From the NCBI RefSeq assembly GCF_020181595.1, contig NZ_CP084028.1, positions 4,482,963-4,546,962 of the forward strand: a DNA stretch of 64,000 nt, written 5' to 3'. The stretch's first letter is position 1; every line of letters starts with the position of its first letter. Below, in pieces: positions 54,964 through 61,940 of this stretch. A model generated the notes under the pieces. The model was not told the DNA's origin, made no database searches, and saw only the letters and a program-made list of their open reading frames with translations. Position numbers and translations under genes: made by a program. The DNA comes from [Mycobacterium] vasticus. GTDB lineage: Bacteria > Actinomycetota > Actinomycetes > Mycobacteriales > Mycobacteriaceae.

Positions 54964-55278
54964 ATGTCGGGGCCGGACAGTCGCACGGAACTCAGCGACA
55001 GGGACCTCGTTGAATCCGTACTGCGGGACTTGCGTGAGGCTGCGGAGAAGTGGGAAGCGCTCGTCGCGGAAGCCGAAAACACCACGTACAGTGTCGATCT
55101 GGGTGATGTGCGGGCCGTGGCGAATGCGGACGGACGGCTCCTGGAGCTGACCCTGCACCCCTGCGTGGTCACCGATTACACCCACGGTGAACTGGCGGAT
55201 CGACTCAACATGGTGTTCACCGCCCTGCGCGAAGAAGCGGTGGCCGACTTCGAAGCCCGCTACGGCGGCCAGGGGTGA
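54964..55278 (+). CDS. YbaB/EbfC-like small protein (Rv0030 type)
   Basis: The 104-residue product has a helix-strand-strand-helix pattern with YSVDLGDVRAVANADGRLLELTLHP in the middle, as in YbaB/EbfC and ESX-associated EspL-like proteins. YbaB proteins bind DNA as dimers; versions in ESX loci may instead act as partner proteins. It is the last gene of the Rv0023-Rv0030-like block. Confidence 0.72.
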   Translation: MSGPDSRTELSDRDLVESVLRDLREAAEKWEALVAEAENTTYSVDLGDVRAVANADGRLLELTLHPCVVTDYTHGELADRLNMVFTALREEAVADFEARYGGQG

Positions 55279-55321
55279 CCGTGGGCCGGCGCTCGCTGGG
55301 TAAATCTGCATTCATGCGCAG

Positions 55322-55516
55322 TCACGCTCGACCGGTATCGGTTCCGGCCGCGCTGTCGAGGTCGTCGCGAAGCCGCGCGTAGTCGATACCCGGAGCTCTT
55401 CGGAAAGCCTCGGCCAGCGCCGGGCCGTTTACGACGTGCCGACGCCCAAGCGGTGGGCCCAGCTTCGTGGTGGGCGCGGTTTTACTCAACTCGCGTTGCC
55501 TGATTTCCCAGCCCAT
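55322..55516 (-). pseudogene. Internally deleted VapB/Phd antitoxin remnant
   Basis: The 64-codon frame has the start of a Phd-type antitoxin (MGWEIRQREL) and the end of one (ALAEAFRRAPGIDYARLRDDLD, the toxin-binding tail). The central part, which normally continues the DNA-binding strand (V-x-x-N-G-x-P-V-G type), is missing. No VapC frame follows on the minus strand. This looks like a dead toxin-antitoxin locus with an in-frame deletion. Confidence 0.6.
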
Positions 55517-55549
55517 TCCATGAGTGTAGGGCTGGTGTTGCGCGACGGC

Positions 55550-56560
55550 TTAGATGCTGTAGTGCCGCAGCCGCTGCAAGCGGCGCATCCCGGCGGCGGC
55601 CACCTTCTCCGGGGCCGGGCGCAGCGCCTCTTCCAGCCGGGCGAGGACGTCGTCGGCGTCCAGGTGCGTACCGATCGCGACCAGGTGGCTGCCGCCTGTG
55701 CCCGCAGGCGCAGTGGCCACATGCACTGACGTGCCGACAACGTTAAAGAGGTAGTGGCGCTTGCCGATCGCGACGGTGCCCTTCATCCGGTACACGCCAT
55801 GAGGCGGGTTTTCGAGCAGGTCGATGAGCGGGCCCGGGTCCACGGCTCCGTCGCCGACGGCGGTCACCGACGTCGCGTGCACATGCTCGTCGTGATCGGG
55901 CTCGGCGAGGAGCAGCTCTCGAAAGGACATCTGTCCGTGCTCGCCGCCGCCATCGACGTCATAGAGCAGCCGGGGATCGATGCGTCCGGCCACCGCTCCC
56001 ACCACATAGGCGTCGGGATTCAGTTCGCGCACACGCGATTCCACCCGGCGCAGGGTGTCGTCACGGGCGTCCTCGGCGATCCGGTCCAACTTGTTGACCA
56101 CCACCAGCGACGCCGCCCCGTACCGCGGTGGGGGAGCGGTCCCGGTGTCGACGGTGGAGAAGTGCTCCGCGGCGTCGACGACGTCGACGACACCGCCGTG
56201 CCGGATCCGCTCCACCCCGCTGAACCGAATCATGCGCGATATCGTCACGGGCTCGGCCACCCCGCTGGCTTCGACGATGATCGCGTCCAGCGCGAGCTTC
56301 GGGTCGACGAGCTTCTGCAGTGCCTCATCCAACCCGCCCTCGTCGGGCAGACAGCAGATGCATCCGCCGGCGATGGACACCGGCTCGTCGACCTGGCCGG
56401 TGACCAGGCCGGCGTCGACGTTGAGTTCACCGAAGTCGTTGATAACCACCCCGATTCGCGCACCGGGCGCCCGCAGGACATGGTTGAGCAGGGTGGTCTT
56501 GCCCGCACCGAGATAACCGGTCAGCGCAATGACGGGGATAGCGGCGTTGCGGTCGACCAT
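55550..56560 (-). CDS. CobW/COG0523-family metal chaperone GTPase
   Basis: The 336-residue G3E GTPase has Walker A GYLGAGKTT (about 14-22), the metal-binding CxCC motif in GGCICCLPDEGG, the NKLD guanine-recognition motif and a C-terminal CobW_C domain (from GVYRMKGTVAIG). Family members deliver zinc or cobalt to client proteins. The ATG at 56560 matches the family start MVDRNAAIPVIALTG. No client gene lies next to it, so the metal and partner are unknown. Confidence 0.92.
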   Translation of the reverse strand: MVDRNAAIPVIALTGYLGAGKTTLLNHVLRAPGARIGVVINDFGELNVDAGLVTGQVDEPVSIAGGCICCLPDEGGLDEALQKLVDPKLALDAIIVEASGVAEPVTISRMIRFSGVERIRHGGVVDVVDAAEHFSTVDTGTAPPPRYGAASLVVVNKLDRIAEDARDDTLRRVESRVRELNPDAYVVGAVAGRIDPRLLYDVDGGGEHGQMSFRELLLAEPDHDEHVHATSVTAVGDGAVDPGPLIDLLENPPHGVYRMKGTVAIGKRHYLFNVVGTSVHVATAPAGTGGSHLVAIGTHLDADDVLARLEEALRPAPEKVAAAGMRRLQRLRHYSI

Positions 56561-56576
56561 CCGGCCATTATCGCCG

Positions 56577-57554
56577 TCAGGCGTCGGCCGGGAACCAGTA
56601 GTCCAGGGTCTGCTCCACCCCGCCCCAGTCGACACCCAGCCAGTCGCCGAAGAAGCCTTCGATGTTGCCGAAGGCGCTGTAGACGAAGGCCACCGCGGAA
56701 TAGAACAGGCCGTCCCACCAGCTGCTGTCGATCAGGCCGTGGCTCCACGCGTTGACCCAGGCGTCGAACTGGTCGAAGTCCCCGGAGATGTCGACGTTGG
56801 TGATCATGCCGTCGGTGCTGTCCACCTGGTTGGCCACCTGTGCGGGCGTGAGTCCCAGATACATCATGTGCTCGTAGAACAGGCCGAGCTCAGAGGTGGA
56901 GGTGGGGTCGGTGACCGGGTCGCCGGGGATCGTGTAGTCGGTTACCGCGAACGAGTTGTTCGGGGTCTGGACGCCGTTAAGCAGAGCGGTGTCGAAGAAG
57001 TCGGGGGACGAGGTCCCGCCCTCAGCAGGCGAAAAAGTGTCCGCACCAACGGGATTGCCGATGAACACGAAGTGCAGAAGGTTCGGATTGATGCCCTCGT
57101 AGGCGAGTTGGGCCATCGCGATCGAACCGGCCGTCGCACCCTGCGACCAGCCGAACACCCACAGCGGGTGGTCGGCGTCGTAGGCGTCCGGGTTGGCGGC
57201 GAGTTGGGCGTGTACCTCGCGCACAATCTCGGCCGCCCCGACGAAACTGCTGTGGCCCTGCTGGACCAGCGCCGGGGTGGACAGCAGCAGCAACGAGCCG
57301 TCGCACCCGGCGGAACCGACCACGCACGCGGTCGGGTCTGCGCCGACGTCGAAACCCAAGGGGCGCAAGTACAGATCGGCGGCGGTCTCGGCGAACGTCG
57401 CCGACGGCGTCGACAAGATGGTCGGGCCGACGAAGATCGCGGTGTCGGCAAGCAGGTCGAAGTCTATGTGCGAGGCGTGGACGGTCGGGGCGGCGAGGAC
57501 GCTGCCGGCGACCGCACCGGCGATGGCGATCGGCGCTATGGCTCTGGTCAGCAT
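56577..57554 (-). CDS. Secreted PE-PPE domain alpha/beta hydrolase
   Basis: The 325-residue product has a Sec signal peptide (MLTRAIAPIAIAGAVAGSV..., cleavage near APTVHA). The PE-PPE hydrolase domain follows: residues from IFVGPTILSTPSA, nucleophile in GWSQGA, and the NPVGADTFS region). The domain normally follows PE or PPE exports in mycobacteria; here it has its own signal peptide. Enzymes of this type act on acyl esters of cell-envelope lipids. The start ATG 57554 has AAGGGG 7 nt upstream. Confidence 0.85.
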   Translation of the reverse strand: MLTRAIAPIAIAGAVAGSVLAAPTVHASHIDFDLLADTAIFVGPTILSTPSATFAETAADLYLRPLGFDVGADPTACVVGSAGCDGSLLLLSTPALVQQGHSSFVGAAEIVREVHAQLAANPDAYDADHPLWVFGWSQGATAGSIAMAQLAYEGINPNLLHFVFIGNPVGADTFSPAEGGTSSPDFFDTALLNGVQTPNNSFAVTDYTIPGDPVTDPTSTSELGLFYEHMMYLGLTPAQVANQVDSTDGMITNVDISGDFDQFDAWVNAWSHGLIDSSWWDGLFYSAVAFVYSAFGNIEGFFGDWLGVDWGGVEQTLDYWFPADA

Positions 57555-57662
57555 CCCTGGCCCCTTCACCCGCAAGCTAAAAATCACACGAATAAATCAC
57601 AAGAGTGAGCTGAGGGCGATCATGGCAGGGATGTCCCGCGGAAGTCAACGGACCTGACCAAA

Positions 57663-57685
57663 TCGCGCTAGTTGCGCTAGCGCGA
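57663..57685. promoter_or_regulatory. Inverted repeat operator upstream of the Phd/VapC pair
   Basis: TCGCGCTAG and CTAGCGCGA form a perfect 9-bp inverted repeat with a 5-bp spacer (TTGCG), 20 bp before the antitoxin start. Autorepression by antitoxin-toxin complexes at such palindromes is the rule for this family. Confidence 0.6.
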
Positions 57686-57705
57686 ATTGGGGGAATCTCT
57701 CTACC

Positions 57706-57948
57706 ATGGCCTCCATGGAGACGATCAGCAGCACAGACGCCAAAAACCAGCTCAATCGGCTCTTGAACGACGTCAAGTCCGGCGCTTCGTTCACCATCAC
57801 CAGCCACGGCAAGCCGGTTGCGCAGCTGGTGCCGGTCACGGCCGTCCCGCGCAGGTTTGGCCAGCTGCCAAGCGTCGCCGTACCCGATGACTTCGACGCC
57901 GCACTGCCGGCAGCAGAACTCGAGGCGTGGGAAGGTTCCCAGGGGTGA
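57706..57948 (+). CDS. vapB: Phd/YefM-family antitoxin
   Basis: The 80-residue product has the Phd N-terminal DNA-binding fold (ETISSTDAKNQLNRLLNDVKSG, then FTITSHGKPVAQLVPV). A flexible C-terminal tail (VPDDFDAALPAAELEAWEG) is expected to wrap around the toxin. It overlaps vapC by 4 nt (GTGA). An inverted repeat lies in the promoter. Confidence 0.92.
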   Translation: MASMETISSTDAKNQLNRLLNDVKSGASFTITSHGKPVAQLVPVTAVPRRFGQLPSVAVPDDFDAALPAAELEAWEGSQG

Positions 57949-58334
57949 ATGTCCTGCTCGATACCCACGTACTGCTGTGGCTGGTCAGTAAACCCTCGAA
58001 CCTGGCTCCCGAGACGCTCGAGATCTTGTCCGACCCCGGGACCGGCCTGTGGGTGACGGCCGCATCGGCCTGGGAGATCGCGACCAAGACCCGGTTGGGG
58101 CGCCTCGACGGAGGGGCATTGTTGTCGACCTGGACCGACGTCATCACCGACATGAACTGTTCGGAACTGGCGATCGACTCCGCCGACGCGATCATTGCCG
58201 GCCGACTTCCCTGGGAACACCGTGACCCGTTCGACCGGGTCATCGTCGCCCAGGCACTGCGACGCAACCTCACGATCGCAACCCGTGACGCCAAGATCAT
58301 CGACGCGGCCCTCACCCCGACCCTGACCGGGTGA
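57945..58334 (+). CDS. vapC: PIN-domain RNase toxin VapC
   Basis: The 129-residue PIN protein has all expected acidic metal ligands: Asp6 (LLDTHVLLW), Glu44 (SAWEIATK), Asp94/Asp97 (HRDPFDRVIVAQ) and Asp115 (ATRDAKI). It likely cleaves specific tRNA or rRNA sites when the antitoxin is degraded. The GTG start at 57945 overlaps the antitoxin stop. The pair seems complete and functional, in contrast to the VapB remnant near 55.4 kb. Confidence 0.93.
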   Translation: MNVLLDTHVLLWLVSKPSNLAPETLEILSDPGTGLWVTAASAWEIATKTRLGRLDGGALLSTWTDVITDMNCSELAIDSADAIIAGRLPWEHRDPFDRVIVAQALRRNLTIATRDAKIIDAALTPTLTG

Positions 58335-58392
58335 ATTGACGTTAACAACCCTTCCTGTCAGGCTCGCCGAAAGCGATCCGGAGGAGGTCGGG

Positions 58393-58707
58393 ATGTTCGT
58401 CGATCCGGCGATGCTCAAGACCGGGGCGTCCCATGCCCACACCGCGTCCGCACACGCCCAAGCAGGTGCCAAGGAGCTGGATCAGCGCACCGTGACGGCA
58501 GGCATCTTCGGAAGCTTCGGCGCGGCCGATGTCTTCCACCAGGCGATCTCGAACAGCCACGCCGAGCACGTCACCACCCTCAATGACCACCACCGGACGC
58601 TGGCCGATGTCCGGGACAAGGCTCACCACGCCCAGCGGGCATTCATCGGCATGGACCAGGCCGCGGCGACTCGACTGCGTGCGGTGCGGTGCAACTCCGA
58701 TACCTGA
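58393..58707 (+). CDS. DUF2563/WXG100-like small protein
   Basis: The 104-residue helical protein starts MFVDPAMLKTGASHAHTAS, typical of DUF2563 proteins in mycobacterial ESX-linked loci. GGAGGAGG lies about 5 nt upstream of the ATG. It overlaps the next gene by 19 nt. It is a likely export partner or chaperone of the large protein that follows, in the way that small WXG100-like proteins pair with type VII toxins. Confidence 0.8.
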   Translation: MFVDPAMLKTGASHAHTASAHAQAGAKELDQRTVTAGIFGSFGAADVFHQAISNSHAEHVTTLNDHHRTLADVRDKAHHAQRAFIGMDQAAATRLRAVRCNSDT

Positions 58708-60200
58708 ATCCGCCGTGGCTGATCGAAGCCGCTGGCGGTGATCCGTGGCAGGTCAACAACACCCTGCAAAGCGGTGATCCGGGCGTCGTCGACGAACTGG
58801 CGCAGGCCTTCCACAACGCCGGCGCCTGTACCGCCGGATCCAGCGACGCGTTCGCCGAGGCCCAGAAACGCTTCCGGGAAGCGTGGAGCCGGGAGAACGG
58901 CGAGCACCCGATCAATGACTCACTCGAAGTTCAGCGCGCCACCCAAACCCTGCACCTGCAGCTGACCCAGCTCACCGCGATCGGCACCGATCTGGAGAAT
59001 ATCGCCGCCGCACTGGCCGAGGCCCAGAGCTCGGCGTCCGAGAAGATCGCCGCACTGGAGACGCAGCTGCAGACGATCGATGACCACATTGGCAGCTACC
59101 TCGACGCTGAGGACGACGACGCCGTTTCGGACCTGGTGCAGCTGGCGGCCGACGACACCGGCGGGATTCTGCATCAGATCGAAAAGATCCGCGACGACTA
59201 CGCGGCGACACTTCAAGCCGCCACGGCCAAATTGCTGTCCGACGGCTACGACCCGGTGGCACTGCACGGCTACGACGGCGACGGCCAGCCGACTCCGGAC
59301 CAGCAGACCGACCGCGCAGCGGAGACCTACGGCACCACCCAACGCGACCACGACCAGGAACTGGTGGACGAGCCCGGCGAGATGACGCCGGAGAAGGCCG
59401 AAGCCGCTGCGCGCCTGCGTGATTACGCCACCGTCACCGACCCAGCGGCCGATCCGGATGCGCGCCGTCTGGCCGGTGAGCGCCTCGATGACTTCCGGAT
59501 GGCCAACTTCATCGGGCCGCTGCCGATGGACGGCACCCTCGGCGGCGACGCACGGACCCGGGCGCAGGCGCGACGGGAGATCCAAAAGGGTTTGGAGGGT
59601 GGGACGTTGGACGGCCGAACCTTCACACCTGACCAGGCGACTTGGCTCCTCGACACCGCCGAGCAGGAAGCCCGGGTCAGGGTCACTCAACAGGCGATTG
59701 AAGACCTCGTCAGAGGCGCCGGGATGTCGCGCCCTGGCGCGACGCAGTTGGTCGGAGACATTGCCAGGGGGCGAGCCGGACACATCCTGCGCGACGGGGC
59801 CGATTCGCTGGGGACGTCCACTGGTGCTGGCGAGAGGGCGCTAAACGGTTTCGCAGACACGGTTCCCACCGGCAGACACAACCTGCCCGGGGCGGCCTAC
59901 AGCGCAGAAGACATCGCCGCGGTCCGGAAGCTGGCGAATGGCATGGGCATCGCAGGCAAACGTCTTGGGGCCGGGGCCGCGATCTACGACATCGTGGTCG
60001 ACCACAAGCCGTTCGTGGATGTCGCCGCCACAAACTTGGTCGGGTGGCAAACTGGAATCGCAGGTGCTGAATTCGGCGCCGTCGCTGGTGCTCCACTCGG
60101 GCCAGTAGGGGTATTCGTCGGCGCGCTTGCCTTCGGGGTTGCTGGCTCGATCGCTGGTGAGCTCGCCACGCAAGCCGCCATCGACGTCATAAGAAATTGA
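58689..60200 (+). CDS. Putative ESX-exported toxin with C-terminal glycine zipper
   Basis: The product is 503 residues from GTG 58689. Residues 1-70 carry a WPW-like start (NPPWLIEAAGGDPWQVN) and a helical head. Residues 80-190 are predicted coiled coil. A charged, Asp-rich middle (about 195-330) follows. The tail (about 447-495) is a glycine zipper with many GxxxG-type steps (GIAGAEFGAVAGAPLGPVG, then GALAFGVAGSIAG). No Sec signal is present. The order (small WXG-like protein, long LXG-like protein, membrane protein) resembles type VII polymorphic toxin modules, and glycine zippers occur in membrane-depolarising examples. Function is inferred, not shown. Confidence 0.6.
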   Translation: MQLRYLNPPWLIEAAGGDPWQVNNTLQSGDPGVVDELAQAFHNAGACTAGSSDAFAEAQKRFREAWSRENGEHPINDSLEVQRATQTLHLQLTQLTAIGTDLENIAAALAEAQSSASEKIAALETQLQTIDDHIGSYLDAEDDDAVSDLVQLAADDTGGILHQIEKIRDDYAATLQAATAKLLSDGYDPVALHGYDGDGQPTPDQQTDRAAETYGTTQRDHDQELVDEPGEMTPEKAEAAARLRDYATVTDPAADPDARRLAGERLDDFRMANFIGPLPMDGTLGGDARTRAQARREIQKGLEGGTLDGRTFTPDQATWLLDTAEQEARVRVTQQAIEDLVRGAGMSRPGATQLVGDIARGRAGHILRDGADSLGTSTGAGERALNGFADTVPTGRHNLPGAAYSAEDIAAVRKLANGMGIAGKRLGAGAAIYDIVVDHKPFVDVAATNLVGWQTGIAGAEFGAVAGAPLGPVGVFVGALAFGVAGSIAGELATQAAIDVIRN

Positions 60201-60233
60201 CGAAAATATGGATAGTAAATTAACGTTCACATT

Positions 60234-60962
60234 ATGAATCCGACCGCAGACGCCGTTAATGCACAAGAGCTGATAGCGCTGGTCGGCGGCATCGTCTGTA
60301 TCATAATAGCCACCGCGCTGGAGTCAGATGACCGCGAGAAAATACGACGCAATCGCGGTAGATTCTGGGGCGCAGGATGCGCCTTTTCAAGTTTTATGTT
60401 TGTCGGCATGTTACCCGACTGGAAGTATGGCATAGAAGCAGCCGTGGCATGCGGAATCCTGTTCGCTTCCATGGCTTTCGCTTATACCCCATTCCTCAAG
60501 GTTCGAGGACGGATATATGCAGCACAATGGCGTCATCGCCAGGCGGAGTCAGTGGAAGACGACTCCGGCCCGGACCGCGATCGGATACCGGACTCCTACA
60601 CCGGATTTTCTCCAGCTGCTCAAAGCTGGTGGATGCTAACCGTGGTCTGTCTCGTCTGCCTGATCGTTATCTATGCCGATTTTGTCGCACACAATAATCA
60701 TGTCCATTTATTCGGCATCCCGGCGACGATCGTAGTTGTGTACGTTCCGCTCTACGTCGGCTATTGGGACGCAAGCTGGAACTACCCCGTTGCGCGTGGT
60801 CAGCTGAATCAATTCACCATGTTGTCGATCATGACGGCTGGAATTTTCGCGGCCCTTTATTTTGCCACATTCCATATAGGCAAGCGTTGGCCGTGGCGTC
60901 CCAAGCGTTCCATTGAGTACCGGATGCATCCGCGGCACCGGCGACAGGGTGGCGAAGACTAA
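60234..60962 (+). CDS. Six-helix membrane protein, candidate immunity protein
   Basis: The 242-residue product has membrane segments near 13-29, 44-60, 66-85, 132-150, 160-177 and 193-215 and a basic C terminus (RMHPRHRRQGG). No known family is recognised. It follows the putative toxin gene by 33 nt with no Shine-Dalgarno site. The gene and its upstream DNA are clearly AT-richer, with more A/T-ending codons than its neighbours, which suggests recent transfer. Position and topology fit an immunity protein against a membrane-acting toxin, but this is inference. Confidence 0.6.
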   Translation: MNPTADAVNAQELIALVGGIVCIIIATALESDDREKIRRNRGRFWGAGCAFSSFMFVGMLPDWKYGIEAAVACGILFASMAFAYTPFLKVRGRIYAAQWRHRQAESVEDDSGPDRDRIPDSYTGFSPAAQSWWMLTVVCLVCLIVIYADFVAHNNHVHLFGIPATIVVVYVPLYVGYWDASWNYPVARGQLNQFTMLSIMTAGIFAALYFATFHIGKRWPWRPKRSIEYRMHPRHRRQGGED

Positions 60963-60986
60963 CCGGAAGGGGCCTGCTCCAGGGGC

Positions 60987-61940
60987 CTACTTCGACGGAT
61001 CCTTCTTGTCCACAATGCGTTTCAGTGGCGTGATGCCGGGATGGCTCGCGTCTTTGGTGGCGGACTTCGTCACCGGCACGTTCGGAGCGGCGGTGGTCCG
61101 GCCCTTGACCGGTTGACCGTTGGGCATGCCGGGGGCCGCAATCCGCTTCGACTCGGTCGGTCCGTCTTTGCCGCCCTTGCCGCCACCGCCCGCCCCGCCG
61201 GGCATCATCGGCATCATCCCGCCACCGCCGCCACCCGGTCCGGGCGCGCCACCCGGGGCGCCGGCCACTCCGCCTTTGACCATGGCGCTGGCTGGCGTTG
61301 TCGGTGTCGAGGTGCCTGGGACTGGTGGCGGGCCGAGATTGCTGGCCGGCGTGGTGCCCATGCCGAGCCCGCCACCGCTTCCCGCGGAGCCGGAGCTGCC
61401 CCCCGATCCACTAAGGTCCGGGTGGACGTTCGAGGCCAGTGTGGCGCCGCCGAGTCCGCCCTTGGCCAGCGACATCAGCGGCGACAGTGCACCCTGGCCG
61501 GCCTGCATCAAGCCCTGCGGCACCTTGCCCACCGAGCCGAGCACGCCGCTGAGCGCACCGGTGACACCTTGCAGCGCACCGGTAATGCCTTGCATCGCGC
61601 CGCCCATGGCGTCCTGAGGGGCCTTTCCGGCCATGGCGTCGGCCATGGTGGCGTCGCCCTTGCCCGCGACCTTCTGGAACTGCGACGCCGCGTCGGCCTC
61701 ATGTTTGGTGAACTTCTCGACTGCGGACGCTGCGTGGCCGGTGCGGTCGGCGTGGTCCTCGGCCATCTGCGTGTTGGTCGCGGTGAGGTCGGCGTTGGTC
61801 GCGGCGCCAAAGGCCGCCGCCGTAGCGTCGACAGGGGAGCTTCCAGGCCCGTGGACAGGGCCCGGTGGGAGAGGTGCAGGGGGTAGCCCCAGGAGGATAT
61901 TGACGTAGTCCTGGGGATTGACCTTGATGTCGCCTGTCAT
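60987..61940 (-). CDS. Gly/Pro-rich ESX-associated protein with KHExDAA motif
   Basis: The 317-residue product has an N-terminal helical part (1-110) with VEKFTKHEADAASQFQKVAG, the same KHExDAAxxF pattern as the 104-residue protein at 52.4 kb. The central and C-terminal parts are Gly/Pro/Met/Ala-rich with low complexity, and the end is basic (DKKDPSK). It overlaps the upstream DUF5631-type gene by 4 nt (ATGA), so both are coexpressed. It is probably an ESX substrate or partner. Confidence 0.75.
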   Translation of the reverse strand: MTGDIKVNPQDYVNILLGLPPAPLPPGPVHGPGSSPVDATAAAFGAATNADLTATNTQMAEDHADRTGHAASAVEKFTKHEADAASQFQKVAGKGDATMADAMAGKAPQDAMGGAMQGITGALQGVTGALSGVLGSVGKVPQGLMQAGQGALSPLMSLAKGGLGGATLASNVHPDLSGSGGSSGSAGSGGGLGMGTTPASNLGPPPVPGTSTPTTPASAMVKGGVAGAPGGAPGPGGGGGGMMPMMPGGAGGGGKGGKDGPTESKRIAAPGMPNGQPVKGRTTAAPNVPVTKSATKDASHPGITPLKRIVDKKDPSK

